DNA of 64,000 bases from Blattamonas nauphoetae (GCA_033064195.1 JARBJD010000107.1:1-64000); one strand, 5' to 3'; numbered from the stretch's first letter, positions 19,386 to 31,491 are shown. Translations and numbers: made by a program. The notes: generated from the letters alone by a model not told the origin.

Positions 19386-21908
19386 ATGTATCCGAGAGAT
19401 CCCCGTGCTCCTCCCAAGCTCCAGATCACTCCTCCTGAACCTCCACCGATTTTCAATATCCCTGATCAAATTCTCCTTTCACTCGCTCTCAAAGCTCGAC
19501 AAGAAACTGGAACGCAAAAGAATCGCACCATTCCAACAACAAAGCCTTTTGCCCTTATTCTCGAGAAAAAAACTCCAGATTCCGACAAAGTTGCTTCTTA
19601 TGATGCTCGAAAAACCGCTGCACAAGCTTACTCTGATGCTTTCCGACTCCGCCTGTACAAAGAAGATGTTGAAGCAGACACAACTACTCACACCCAAAGT
19701 ATGTCCATTAACCGAAAAATAGCATCCAAGCAGCTCTTCACACCGATCATGACGAATCCACGTCACTTTTGCACCACCACCGAACGACAATTGTTACTCA
19801 AGTCAAATGCTGAATTCTGGAAGTCTTACAGAGACTCCTTTGCATGGTATCCGCTTTCACACAATTTTGTGGCATGTTCCAATGATCCAGAGATGCTGAA
19901 AAATGTCCGTCCACTCAATCCATCCACCTCACTTCACCTCAAATTACTTCCCTCTGAACTTATCAATCCGTCGTTTTCTGTTTCCAAACACTTCCAACCA
20001 CTCTACACATTCTCTCGCTTCAAAACAACCCAAAGGCTTCTCCAAATTGAGCCAATAACCGAGATCTCACAATCAATCGTAACAAACCACAAAATTTCGC
20101 TAATCAATGAACTCCTCATGGATGGATACAATGATCTCCTTGAAATTTCCACGTTCTTCGCATTGCACTACGATGCAGTTAAATTTCAACTCGAACCTCT
20201 CGACGAAGAAACACAGGCGTTCTTCGCTACTTATTCTCGGTTTTTGACTTCAAACATTCTTTTCTTCCTCACAGCATCGCAGGATATCCCTCTTTTGCCC
20301 GATTCAGATCCTCTAATACTCTCTACTATTCTTGAGGAGAGAACCGCCAAAGAACAGTACGTCGAAGATCGAAGTCCATTCTCCTTCATCATTCCGGGAC
20401 ACATCCGCGATCAAATATTCTACAGACTCATCCGCTCCCCTAAGGGGCGAGGGACAATGTGCAAAATGATGAATGTTCTGACCTATCAATCCCGAGCCCT
20501 TTCACTTCGTCTGATCGCCAATGTCTTCAAGACAATCGCGTATTCATTCTTTCCATTCGGGTATGAGACTGTTTCGCCAACACCTGCCCAACCTCCTCGC
20601 AGGACAATGATTCGAAGCTCCAAAGCGACCCAGTCAACCCGCCGGATCAATACGTTTGACTCAAACGATGATTTGTCTGCTTCGTCAGCATTTCTTTGTA
20701 CAGCAATATTGGCACTTTTAAAACAGCATGATCCTGATGAAATCATCGCACTGTTCGAGTTTGCTGTCGCAGCATTGAAACGAGAGATGCCACGCGATCT
20801 GAAGGAAGAACTAGCAGCATCTGTCCCTCTCCAAACTGCAAAACCCAAGAATGATCAGATTGCCGACTTCCCAGAGTCATTCCCGTCGGAAGAGCAGATC
20901 ATCTCACGCTTGACTCCAATCGAATCCCAGTTTGAATTCAGCTTGCTAATCAAGCAGCCACTGTCCGTATTGCTGTTCATTGCTGATACAATCAACACAC
21001 ACCTCACCAAGCGAAAGGACTCGTCAACCATCTGTGCACCCATCATCTCTTCCCTCCTCGATCTCTTCTTCTCAATCGATGGAAGCGTCACCGTTGGCGA
21101 AGGGCATTCTGAACAGATTCGTCAAGGGACGTCTCCGTTCATCCGTTCACTATATCGGATTATGCTCTCAGAGCGTTGGCAACATAGCCTCGTCGCCAAA
21201 GACCCATCACCGTCACCGATCCGTACCACCTCCAAACAGACCATGATTCCCAAACACGTCACGCTCCTTCCGTCTGAGAAGTTGTTCTTTGGATTTGTGA
21301 GACGACTCTTGTGGCTCGTCACCTCGGAAGCGTTTGAAAACGAGACGGACACATCAAAATGGATCGATCTGATACAGTCTGGTCTAAAGGACCATCCAAT
21401 CATCATCGATATCCTTCCAGTATATCTCAAGCAACACCAATTCTCAGAAGGCGAACTCCACATTTTCTTCCCAACCGAAGCAGATAACGAAATCATTTTT
21501 GAAGCCTCAAGTGCGACAGATTCTCCCCCTCTCACGTCATCCCCACCGCTCTCTTCTTCTCCACCTATTCAGCTCGGATACTCAGAAAACCAAACAGCCA
21601 CCTTCTTCTCTGGAAGTGATCTATCCGGTTTCAAATCGGATGGCACAGTTCAAATGGGTATGGAGATGGATGCCCTTTTGTATGAACTAGATCAGACAGG
21701 TATCAACCAACTTTTTGGCGTCTCCATGCCAGATCCCTCTCCTGAAACGGAATCCTGCGATGGTCCGCCTGGGTTGGATTCCGCAGATCTCTCCACAGAG
21801 CCTTCCATCCTCCCGGAACCTCAACTCGCATCACAACAACAACCGCCAAAATCGGGTACAGGAACCCTCAAAAGTCTTTTTTCTACAGTACTGGCAAAGA
21901 AGCAATGA
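19386..21908 (+). CDS. Unknown 840-aa helical protein
   Basis: A single uninterrupted frame with an in-frame TGA 15 bp upstream of the ATG, so the start is well supported unless a leader exon exists. The N-terminus is Pro-rich (PRAPPKLQITPPEPPP). Residues about 100-700 look largely helical with Leu-rich repeats of helix pairs; the C-terminal 120 residues are Ser/Pro/Asp-rich and probably disordered. The segment SPKGRGTMCKMMNVL followed by helices is loosely reminiscent of the C-terminal region of Pat1-type decapping activators, but I do not assert this. There are no membrane spans. Unlike its neighbours it appears to lack introns. Confidence 0.7.
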   Translation: MYPRDPRAPPKLQITPPEPPPIFNIPDQILLSLALKARQETGTQKNRTIPTTKPFALILEKKTPDSDKVASYDARKTAAQAYSDAFRLRLYKEDVEADTTTHTQSMSINRKIASKQLFTPIMTNPRHFCTTTERQLLLKSNAEFWKSYRDSFAWYPLSHNFVACSNDPEMLKNVRPLNPSTSLHLKLLPSELINPSFSVSKHFQPLYTFSRFKTTQRLLQIEPITEISQSIVTNHKISLINELLMDGYNDLLEISTFFALHYDAVKFQLEPLDEETQAFFATYSRFLTSNILFFLTASQDIPLLPDSDPLILSTILEERTAKEQYVEDRSPFSFIIPGHIRDQIFYRLIRSPKGRGTMCKMMNVLTYQSRALSLRLIANVFKTIAYSFFPFGYETVSPTPAQPPRRTMIRSSKATQSTRRINTFDSNDDLSASSAFLCTAILALLKQHDPDEIIALFEFAVAALKREMPRDLKEELAASVPLQTAKPKNDQIADFPESFPSEEQIISRLTPIESQFEFSLLIKQPLSVLLFIADTINTHLTKRKDSSTICAPIISSLLDLFFSIDGSVTVGEGHSEQIRQGTSPFIRSLYRIMLSERWQHSLVAKDPSPSPIRTTSKQTMIPKHVTLLPSEKLFFGFVRRLLWLVTSEAFENETDTSKWIDLIQSGLKDHPIIIDILPVYLKQHQFSEGELHIFFPTEADNEIIFEASSATDSPPLTSSPPLSSSPPIQLGYSENQTATFFSGSDLSGFKSDGTVQMGMEMDALLYELDQTGINQLFGVSMPDPSPETESCDGPPGLDSADLSTEPSILPEPQLASQQQPPKSGTGTLKSLFSTVLAKKQ

Positions 21909-22020
21909 TTATGATTTGAATATTAAGTTTTTCGACAACACTTGTTTCTAACTTGTAATGAAGTCGACGAATGTTCCTATAATTGAACGAAGAACAACTG
22001 AAATTGGTTTAACGTGAATA

Positions 22021-22605
22021 TCAAGGTTCTGAAAGGAATTTGCTCACGCCATCGTGAGTGGGTTTCATAGTTTTCTTTCCCTTGCGCCAGTTAGCTGGAC
22101 ACACTTCGCCATTCGTATCTGAGAACTGGAATGCTTGAACGAGTCGAAGTGTTTCTTCAACACCTCTTCCGACGTTTCCATCATTCACCTGCACATGTCT
22201 GATGATTCCTTTTCCATCAATGATGTATGTTGCACGCATTGCGATTCCAGCATCTGGGATGAGCACGCCAAATTGTTTGGTGATTTTCTGGTTCCGATCA
22301 GCAAGGAGAAGAAGAGGAGCGCCTTCAAGACCCCCTTCCGAACGTTTTGCACGAAGCCAAGCTTGATGTGTGTGCTCAGAGTCTGTGGAAATCATGGCAA
22401 GCTCACAATTGTTCTGGGCAAACTCTTCTCTCGCATCACCGAATGCGAGAATTTCTGTTGGACATACAAAGGTGAAATCTGCGGGGTAGAAAACAAGGAC
22501 AACGTATTTTCCTTTGTGATCAGACAGTTTGAAGTCGACAATTTGGTCCTTGAGGACTCCTTTTGTTTCGAAGCTTGGTGCAGTTGTTCCAGGAAGAAGT
22601 GCCAT
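22021..22605 (-). CDS. Typical 2-Cys peroxiredoxin (Prx1/AhpC type)
   Basis: This enzyme reduces hydrogen peroxide and organic peroxides with thiol electrons. The 194-aa frame shows PADFTFVCPTE with Pro41, Thr45 and peroxidatic Cys48, the catalytic Arg in MRATYIID near residue 123 and the resolving Cys169 in GEVCPANW. Length and order match the family. The C-terminal end lacks a clear YF motif, which in other 2-Cys enzymes slows disulfide formation and allows over-oxidation, so this one may be robust. There is no targeting peptide at the chosen start. A tract ending TTTCATTTCAG directly precedes the ATG and looks like a 3' splice site; an upstream in-frame exon (MSSPQTFFTAD, to 22702) is possible. 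Confidence 0.95.
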   Translation of the reverse strand: MALLPGTTAPSFETKGVLKDQIVDFKLSDHKGKYVVLVFYPADFTFVCPTEILAFGDAREEFAQNNCELAMISTDSEHTHQAWLRAKRSEGGLEGAPLLLLADRNQKITKQFGVLIPDAGIAMRATYIIDGKGIIRHVQVNDGNVGRGVEETLRLVQAFQFSDTNGEVCPANWRKGKKTMKPTHDGVSKFLSEP

Positions 22606-22702
22606 CTGAAATGAAAGAAAGAGGCACGAGAAAGACAGTGAAGAAATGGAGAGAACAAACGTCTGCTGTGAAGAAAGTTTGAGGACTTGACATTCCCATC
22701 AT

Positions 22703-23432
22703 GAAAAGATATCGTCCTGAACAAATGGGATTCAGAGAATCTTGACAGGATTACTTTTATCGAATTTAGCAAGATTACTGACTTCTGCCGTTACGTTGTT
22801 CTGTCCTCCCAAACACAGAATCTGTCCAAATCCTTCGGAAAACTCACTCTATTCAACAAAACCGTTCACATTCAATCATCCACTTTCCTCACGATGCTCG
22901 TTCCTCTCTCTCTCCCAGAACCAATCGAGGACGCCATCTCCAAACCGAATTGAATGACAGAGTTAAAACAATCATGTCCAAAAGAAGAATCTCTCTTCTC
23001 ACCTCTACACTCTCTCTTCAAACCACAACCACTCCTCCTCTCTCTACTTCGTCTCTCTCCTTCAAAATGATCTTCTCGATATCTCTCTCCTTCCCACTCT
23101 CATTCAATTGCGACAAAGTGAAAGCCCTCTCCAAACTGAAATCTGGATTGATCGCTTCTGTTGAAGATACGTCGAGTCCATCTAGGTCTGGTTTTTCCAA
23201 CCACTTGCATCAATTGTTCTCCTGCAGGAGTCTTCATTCTGCCAATATACGGTTTCCACGCAAGAATCACAATTCAGACTGAATTTCCTTCTATTCGTTT
23301 TAGTTTTTCGGATTATTATATTTCCTTTTCATCATTTTCTTTGGAAGTGGTTCAATATTTTGTTCGCATTTCTAACATCAAGATCAAACTGTACTTTATT
23401 TCTCTGTCACACGGTTGATTTTTTCTTCGAAT
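22703..23432. other. Intergenic stretch, no confident gene
   Basis: Both strands carry short pyrimidine-rich frames without recognisable motifs. CTCTCTC-rich patches lie around 22900-23100. It separates the divergently placed peroxiredoxin and small membrane-protein genes, so the promoters of both must lie here. Confidence 0.5.
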
Positions 23433-24011
23433 ATGATACTCACTATTGTTTGTGCATTGATTCCATACATCTCCGGAGAATATGTTAACATCTTCGCCAA
23501 ATGTACCAGCGTCCTCAAATGTTTATCCCATTTTCTTCCTCATTGTTCTCCTTACGAACATTCCAGCTTTCGATGATCGCATCGATGGAAAAAATCAAAC
23601 TATCACAACGTACGAAGGAATTGTGAACTTTTTCACTGTGGATTGTTATACATTCCCCGACTTCGTGTATAAAGGTATTCATCACACTCTCCTCACAGCA
23701 CTCCAGGCACAAAGAATCCGAAAAACCGACAGGAACTCTGCAAATTCATTTGGGAGGATCTTGAGAAAAAGATTCCAAAGACTTTCAAAGATATGAAGAT
23801 TGTTCAGGAAAAAGCATGGACAGGATGTAATGCCTTGAAAAATGAGCCTCGAACACTCGACCACGTTTTTGGGTCTGTCTCCACGTTCACCACAACTTTC
23901 TTTAGAGCTGTTTTTGGGATAGCAACTGTCGCAGTGTTGGTCGTTATTGTCGGCACATTCGTTGTCAGAGCCATTATGAAGGCAAGACGAAACAAGCGAC
24001 ATAACATGTGA
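23433..24011 (+). CDS. Small single-pass membrane protein, three exons
   Basis: Exon 1 begins MILTIVCALIPYISGEY, a plausible signal peptide. Placing GT-AG introns at 23521-23566 (46 nt) and 23675-23706 (32 nt) gives one continuous frame with a Cys-containing outer region (VDCYTFPD, RQELCKFIWEDL, WTGCNALK), then a 25-residue hydrophobic span near the C-terminus (VAVLVVIVGTFVV) and a short basic tail. The topology would be type I with the bulk outside the cell or in the endomembrane lumen. I recognise no family. The intron placement is inferred from frame and splice sites, and the two introns together are needed to keep the frame. Confidence 0.6.
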
Positions 24012-24298
24012 TCTATTAATCTTCGCAAGATGGGGATTTTTTTATTTTTTTTCTGTTCGAAAGCTCGAACATATCATCTCATGCATTGAATCAACTGTCA
24101 ATATTTCTTCACACAGAATTACACTACTCGCACAACCATCTATTTTAATTGATATCAATGAAATTTTAGACTTGAGTAGACAATAAATGTTTATATCTTC
24201 AGAATTGTTCCAAAAACAGGTCATGGAATAATGGACTCTCCGGAACCATTCATTTGACTGTTACTACTCTGTCAGACAGTCACTCTAGACCCTTCTTC

Positions 24299-26078
24299 AT
24301 GAGCACTAATCTTAAATATCGTACATCGGCCTTTGACAGGTTTTCATCCTTCGATTTGGAAGAAGACATCAACCCACCTCGAAAACCTTCAACAAATGCC
24401 TTAAGACTTCGCCACGATAAAAGAAATTTTGTACATGGCATCACCAGAACGGATTTACCAGCCGAAGAACAAGTGATAATTCCCTCCAATGAAATTGTCT
24501 CTCATTTTTTCTCGTCGTCACACAGATCAGCTTCGTTCTATTCGTGAACAACTCCAACTGCTTTCATCAAACGATTCAGCAGTGATCATTTCAGCTTTGG
24601 GAGAGATTCGAGAACACACAACTTCAGGTTCGTTATTCTTCCTGATTCTTTTTCTCAGTCCACGAAACTTCAATTGAGTTCCTGGTATCCATGAATCTTG
24701 TGGGATATCTGCACCCACTTCTTGACAGACAGGATAATCCCGAACTTCAAAAACAAACACTCATCATCCTCATCAACCTCACTGATGCCCGTGATCCTCT
24801 CGGTGAGGTCGTTGGAAGTATTTGTTTCTCGCCTTGCACAGATAAGCTCGTAGCATTGTTATCTTCCCCCGATATTGAGATACGATCTTTAGTTTGTCTC
24901 TTCTGTTCTCTTCAAATCCAACTCTCATTATAGACAGCAAAACTCATCGACGGAATAAGCTACAGGACTGGTGTCTTTCGTAACCATATCCTTTCTCTCC
25001 ATGTCGTTACTCCACTTTTAACCAATCTTCAAATTCCTGACCTCACGGAAAAATATCAAATCAGCTTCCTCAATGCTCTAGAGAGTCTATCGATTGATAA
25101 ATGGCGACTTCCGCTACCATTTCAACACGAATCTCCACCTCACAACGATGAAGAACTTATCATCATCAACCACATCCCTTTTTTCGTTGAACTCCTCTCA
25201 CACCATTCGGATGAGGTTTCAAGACATGCACTTGCTGTTTTATTTGAAATCTCTTATCGAAATTTACTTGCCATCCAGGTTTTTAGCTCCTATTTTCTTG
25301 ATTGTTCATCCCACACTCGCCAGAAATTAGCCTCCCCAAATCTCATCAAAGCGATCATAATGACCCCGCAGCTCTCTCCTGAATCTAACCTCGCTCGATA
25401 CAAATGCAAAGTTCTTGGGGCCTTCACTTCCGTGGATGATAATTTCACTCAAGTATTCTTCTCCCCATCTATGACATCCTCTCCATATGAATAGATCCTT
25501 CTTGACTGTGGCATAATTTCATATCTTCAGTCGCTCATCGACGATAAACATTATTCAGCTTATTCTGACGTGCTCTGGATGCTCGCAAATATTTCTCTCG
25601 GACCGTTCGAACACGGCTGTCTCGTCCTCCATAGCGGCATCCTTCAATCTGTTTTGCGGGAGGTCGACTCTCTAAACGATTCTGTGAGGAAGAAAATCAG
25701 CATTCTGGTCTGCACACTCTTCGATAAAGATACGAGGTACTTCGAGCCTCTCCTGCAGATGGATGTCATCCCGTTCTTACTAAAAGAATTACAAAGCACC
25801 ATCCTTTCTCGAGTCGATGAATCATTATCGGCATTTCATTCTTTTGTTAGGGCAGCTAAGCTCATCCTCGTAGAACGAAAGATAAATGGAGAAGGTATCC
25901 TCAGTTTTGTTATTCATCTTTCTCTTTTGGTAAAGGTCCTGAAGATGTCTTTGCTGGACGATTCAAGAGTGAGGACGGAATTCCGATTCTGGAAGATCTC
26001 ATCAAAGAAGATGACGATGCTGACATTCAACAACGAACGTCCGAACTCCTTTTCGATTTGATCAATTTCGAAAAATAA
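24299..26078 (+). CDS. Importin-alpha-like armadillo-repeat protein, multi-exon
   Basis: Importin-alpha binds nuclear localisation signals and links cargo to importin-beta. With about six short introns (for example 24628-24658, 31 nt) the exons give armadillo-type helices such as LRSIREQLQLLSSNDSAV, LVGYLHPLLDRQDNPEL, LLDCGIISYLQSLIDD, SDVLWMLANISLGPFE and LHSGILQSVLREVDSL. These follow importin-alpha repeat order. A conserved-looking tail GIPILEDLIKEDDDA...LLFDLINFEK matches the place of the terminal 'EECGG' helix. The N-terminal 60 residues are basic as an IBB domain would be, but the usual Arg-rich run is weak. The exact first intron is not settled. It is clearly divergent, so a specialised paralogue is possible. 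Confidence 0.7.
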
Positions 26079-26154
26079 GTTCTTTATGACACTATTTTCT
26101 GGTAAATCTTTGATTTGAGAGACTGAGATGAAAAGCCATAATTGTTTCTGAATT

Positions 26155-29100
26155 ATGTCTCACGGGGTTTTTGCGGTCTCATTGGTTGAGCTCCTCTTTC
26201 AGGTGGTATTTGGACATTCACTTCCTCAATATCAAGCAATCGAACTCCCTACACCATGCCAAAACTCTCAAGTCACCTCATCTCTGTTCAATTCGACATC
26301 TGTGATAAAACTTCAACCGGAAACCTTCTACGCCACTCAAGTGTCAATAAAGAACAAGGTTTTATCATACGTAGGTTCACAGACGACATCACTCGTACAT
26401 TTCTTCAAACCACAATCAAACTCTCCTCGTTCTTCCGCATTTATCAATCAATCTTCACCAAATAACAAGCATGAATTCACTATGTTCCTTATCACAAATT
26501 CATCTCTCTTTTTGAGCGATTTGTCGGTCGATTTGAGATCTTCCATCAACTGCCAACACAATTGCCCAGAACCCACTCCAAATCATAACTCACAGGGGCA
26601 CATTTCTCTTGGATTAATCAACACTGGATTCGTTCGTCTCAATTGTGTTCTGATACATATTCTCCCAGAGACACAAACTATCATCATCAACGATTATCAT
26701 CAAAGCCGAAAACACCATCTAACTGCGGAAATTGTCCTTATAAACTGTAAACTGGATTGCAAGGATGCATTCTTTTCTGGTTTATGTGGGTTTCAAAGGC
26801 AGAATACTCCACACTCGCAGTTTCCAGATGAAGTGTTGCACAACTCAGTTTCGATTTCTTTGATCACAACCCAATTCCATTCTGTTGCCCTTACCTCATC
26901 TAATGGACTTCTTTGTAGTGATTCTTTTGCTTTCACACCTTTTCCTGACGGAAAACCGACAGCGTCTCCTCGTCACATTCCAGAAGTTACTACCACTGTT
27001 TCTTCAGTCACTTTCAGAAATTTTTCTTCGTGTCCATGCGTAAATCCAAATTTCGATTCCCTGGGATCTTTTGAACTGTCACCGATTCGTTTAAGACAGA
27101 GACTACACTCTTCTCATTTCACCCACTCGCACAACCCACTGAGCGTTCTTTCACCACTTTCTGCAGCTTCATTTCCCTTACCAGCAACCATCCTCTCCAC
27201 TTATCTCCTCAATTCTACCTTTCAACACATTCTCAACACACACACAGTCATTCACAACTTCTACAAGATCTCTCTTTCACACACAGCCTCATTTCTGTTT
27301 GATAACTTAAACCCCCCCACGCCCAGCACCAACATCACCGACCCAACAGGTGTAGTCACCATAGTCGACTGCCTGTTCACCTCCATTATGAACAACGAGA
27401 CTGTCAGCTTGTTTCTCTTCTTCGATCTCATGTGTCCCATCAACATGAGCGGCAACCGCTTCGAAAAGGTCTCCAGCGACGGAGACGGGGCAGTCTTTCG
27501 GATTGCTCAGAGTGCGAAGGCAGCTGATTATGGCTCAATCAACATGAACACCACAACCCTCCAGGAATGCTCCGCACACTCAGGCGGATGCTTCCACATC
27601 GTCGGCCTTCGCCACATTTCTTTCGATTGTATTGCGTTTGTCTGCTGCACCGCCGATTCCGTTTCTGGGCTGGGCGGGTCAATTTATGGAAGGGACCTCA
27701 ACCATATTTTCATCAAAGGGACCACATTCTGCATGAACAAGGCCACAATCGGAGGTTCGCTTTATTTGACCAATCTCAACGCGAAGAAACCCTTCGTTTT
27801 CGATGACATTCTGTTTGACGGTAATGTCGCATCAGGAGACTCGAAACACCCCGAACTCAAATGGTCGAGTGACATCTACGTCGGAGGCACAGATCCTCCT
27901 CCCACCGACTTCACAATGTTCTTCCACACAGACTCCACATCGAACAGACCCAACTTTTACTTCGACTCGGACAAGCTCGACAACAAAACAGTTTACAGCG
28001 ACCTGATCCTCTCAGGGACCATCGCGATCGTTGCGAAAGACGGCGAACCATCAGAACACATTAATTGTGGACAGACTCTCGAGGTGCCCTGTCTGAACCT
28101 CCAGGGACTCATCATAAACATGACAGAGTTCATCGAGGCGCGCCGACAAATCCATCTTTACGCAGACCCCGCGCACTACGACGAAGCAACAATTGTTGTT
28201 CAGAAAATCAACCTCATCGTGGCTGGACAGCCTCACAAAAACCTCTGTTCTCCCGTCGTGAAGGGAACTGGCCGACAGCTCTTTCAGGTCACACAGGGCA
28301 GGCTTCGCCTGGTCAATATCGAGCTCAGACAGACAGAGACATGCCTTTTGATGATAGTAGGATCATCTGACACAGCGAGAGGAGAAGTGGAACTCGCTGA
28401 TTGTGTGATCGGTGGGTCTGAAATGGTCGATCTCATGAATCGACTCGACGGGTGCATCCTCGTCAAGGACGGCTCATCTCTGAACATGCGATCCTGCGTT
28501 CTGAACAACGTCAAATTTAACGGCATCAACGGAAGTATGGTCTGGTTCTGGCCGTCCACCACAATTGACCTGTACAACTGCATCTTCAAGGACATCCAGG
28601 GACCTGCTGAAGGATGCACTCTCCGTGGCGAGCTCAACTCTGCTGGGAGTCTCATTGTGAACAGATGTACGTGGAAACATTGTGTTGGTGAGGGGCGAGG
28701 AACAGCGGTCAACGTCATTATTTCAGCCAGGGACGATGTGAAGATGAGCTGGATTGGATGCGAGTGGCATGATCCAAGGGAAGACTCACTCACCTCGACC
28801 GACGATGTCCCCAACTTGTTCCACATCACATCGCCAAACCTCCTCTTCCACATCACTTCAGATCTTTTCTCGAAAGCACATCTTCCCAAAGAGTCCATGA
28901 TGCTGACAGGGACTGACACAACCACCTCAATCTCCTGCTCTCTTCTTTGCTTTCTCTTGCCTCTGGAGGACTCCTGTGTCGTGGAAGGCGAGGCTGGCAA
29001 AGATGTAACCTGGTGTGGCCAATGGGGTCTTGGCTGCCAAACGATCAATTTTGCAATTCAACTCCTCATCGCCAGACTGACCCAATCAACGGATTCCGTG

Positions 29101-30039
29101 CTCCCCTCAGAGCCAGACAATCTTGACAAAGAGGTTGTCCTCATCAGGAATATTGAACTGCTCACCACTCTCACGGTTGACGTCGAATCGGTTCGACTGA
29201 CCATCAGAGGCGGGCAGAACTGGTCCAGCCCGCCTCAAACAGACACTGCACCTGTCCAACTGGTTTACACATTCGATTATGTCCATCTCAAAAGTGGGTC
29301 TCTCACTGTCTCGTCTCTGAACTTCGTTGGAACAAGCCTGGCGATGTCTCTCTTTGTGATCGAAGAATCATCGTCCCTGCACATTTCTGAATGTGAATTT
29401 AACATGTTCTCATCGAAGAGCAGTGGATCGATCGCACTCGGAAGACTCAGCGACGGCCACTCGTTTTCCATCAACAATTCCAACTTCTCGTACTGCCGCT
29501 CCGACCTTGTTGGGGGAGTCGTCAATCTCACCGCCCTTCCCAACTCCTCCATCCGCATCGACAACTCCACATTCACATCCTGCTCCTCTTCACAACACGG
29601 CGGCATCATATTCCTCAATCTCGCCGACGGATCAACCCAACCACAACTTTATGTTAACGCGACGTTTGTGTCCTGCTTTGTTCCGAAGGACCATTACGGC
29701 GACTGGATCCTCCTGAAGGGCTCCTCTTTGTCGTCTTTTGTGAACAGAGCCTCGTTTCCGTGTCTTCCCGAGCGATACAACAAGACACACCTCTCACTCT
29801 TCTACGGCATCGACCAAACCAAGAAAGAAGGGAGTAAGGGCAGGGAATTCTCCCTTGTTCCGTATGTCAGCAAGAAAGAACGCGTCAATCCGGTCGTCAT
29901 TGTCGTCCCGGTCGTCATCGGATTGGTTGTTGTCGTTGTGGTTGGTGTCATCGTCGTTCTATTCCTCTTCCGGTCGAAAAAGAGGGATCGCGGCAGCTCT
30001 GTAAAAGAATACAAGTATGTGTCGATACAAAACGATTGA
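26155..30039 (+). CDS. Giant beta-helix surface protein with C-terminal membrane span
   Basis: A 1294-aa intronless frame. The first 25 residues form a signal peptide (VFAVSLVELLFQVVFG). Most of the protein consists of short hydrophobic strands separated by Asn, Ser, Gly and Cys turns (for example FRNFSSCPC, ECSAHSGGCFHIVG, SNFSYCRSDLVGGVVNLT), which is the pattern of right-handed parallel beta-helix (pectin-lyase-like) proteins. A span of about 28 Val/Ile-rich residues near 1244-1272 is followed by a basic stop-transfer and a 22-residue tail ending YVSIQND. It should sit on the plasma membrane with a long outer domain, perhaps for adhesion; that use is inferred. A relic of the same type lies at 33305-33823. 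The gene becomes markedly more GC-rich after about 27310. Confidence 0.85.
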   Translation: MSHGVFAVSLVELLFQVVFGHSLPQYQAIELPTPCQNSQVTSSLFNSTSVIKLQPETFYATQVSIKNKVLSYVGSQTTSLVHFFKPQSNSPRSSAFINQSSPNNKHEFTMFLITNSSLFLSDLSVDLRSSINCQHNCPEPTPNHNSQGHISLGLINTGFVRLNCVLIHILPETQTIIINDYHQSRKHHLTAEIVLINCKLDCKDAFFSGLCGFQRQNTPHSQFPDEVLHNSVSISLITTQFHSVALTSSNGLLCSDSFAFTPFPDGKPTASPRHIPEVTTTVSSVTFRNFSSCPCVNPNFDSLGSFELSPIRLRQRLHSSHFTHSHNPLSVLSPLSAASFPLPATILSTYLLNSTFQHILNTHTVIHNFYKISLSHTASFLFDNLNPPTPSTNITDPTGVVTIVDCLFTSIMNNETVSLFLFFDLMCPINMSGNRFEKVSSDGDGAVFRIAQSAKAADYGSINMNTTTLQECSAHSGGCFHIVGLRHISFDCIAFVCCTADSVSGLGGSIYGRDLNHIFIKGTTFCMNKATIGGSLYLTNLNAKKPFVFDDILFDGNVASGDSKHPELKWSSDIYVGGTDPPPTDFTMFFHTDSTSNRPNFYFDSDKLDNKTVYSDLILSGTIAIVAKDGEPSEHINCGQTLEVPCLNLQGLIINMTEFIEARRQIHLYADPAHYDEATIVVQKINLIVAGQPHKNLCSPVVKGTGRQLFQVTQGRLRLVNIELRQTETCLLMIVGSSDTARGEVELADCVIGGSEMVDLMNRLDGCILVKDGSSLNMRSCVLNNVKFNGINGSMVWFWPSTTIDLYNCIFKDIQGPAEGCTLRGELNSAGSLIVNRCTWKHCVGEGRGTAVNVIISARDDVKMSWIGCEWHDPREDSLTSTDDVPNLFHITSPNLLFHITSDLFSKAHLPKESMMLTGTDTTTSISCSLLCFLLPLEDSCVVEGEAGKDVTWCGQWGLGCQTINFAIQLLIARLTQSTDSVLPSEPDNLDKEVVLIRNIELLTTLTVDVESVRLTIRGGQNWSSPPQTDTAPVQLVYTFDYVHLKSGSLTVSSLNFVGTSLAMSLFVIEESSSLHISECEFNMFSSKSSGSIALGRLSDGHSFSINNSNFSYCRSDLVGGVVNLTALPNSSIRIDNSTFTSCSSSQHGGIIFLNLADGSTQPQLYVNATFVSCFVPKDHYGDWILLKGSSLSSFVNRASFPCLPERYNKTHLSLFYGIDQTKKEGSKGREFSLVPYVSKKERVNPVVIVVPVVIGLVVVVVVGVIVVLFLFRSKKRDRGSSVKEYKYVSIQND

Positions 30040-30246
30040 ATTTCTATTTCTTTCTCTTGCGAATACGTTTTGAGCCTGTTTTCATTCTGTAACAACGAGA
30101 AACTGTCACAAAGAAATCACCGGAGAATTCGTGAAGAAATTCACGCAATTTCTTCAACCACACCCAATATTGAGGAGTACTGTCTTGTTTCAATCAGACA
30201 TGATAATTGGCCCACTTTTTGTCAGCGACATCATTTCGTACCGAAG

Positions 30247-31148
<902 letters not shown>

Positions 31149-31491
31149 TTCGACCTAGCCTCTGATTTATTTTTGTTTGGTGTCTTCAAGGACAGAATCT
31201 GAACAATCTGACCAGACTCCTACCGCGCACCTTTCACCGTTTAATTCGTTCTCAAAACACTTTTGGGTTCATTTCACTATTTTTAATTTTGCTATACGCT
31301 CAATAATTTGTGAGGCTTGTTCGATCGGCGAATCATCTTTTTTTCCATCAGTGTGAACACGATCACACGCAATGTGCAATTGAAATCGATGTTAGGGTTG
31401 ATCGCAAACTGTTTTGAGTTAACAGATTAATATTGAAAAAATAATTGAGGAGGATGTCAATGAGTGAATGAAAATGTCAAAGGCAGTGATA

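Noticed and set aside
19386-21908. Firm annotation as Pat1 decapping factor
   Set aside because: Only a short segment is reminiscent and the rest cannot be matched from memory, so the gene is left as unknown.
22950-23282. 110-aa plus-strand open frame upstream of the membrane-protein gene
   Set aside because: Low-complexity Ser/Leu/Thr composition in a CTCT-rich region, with no motif and no plausible splice partners.
28284-29048. 254-aa minus-strand open frame inside the surface-protein gene
   Set aside because: It is a shadow of the GC-rich coding strand with many Arg and Ser and no independent support.
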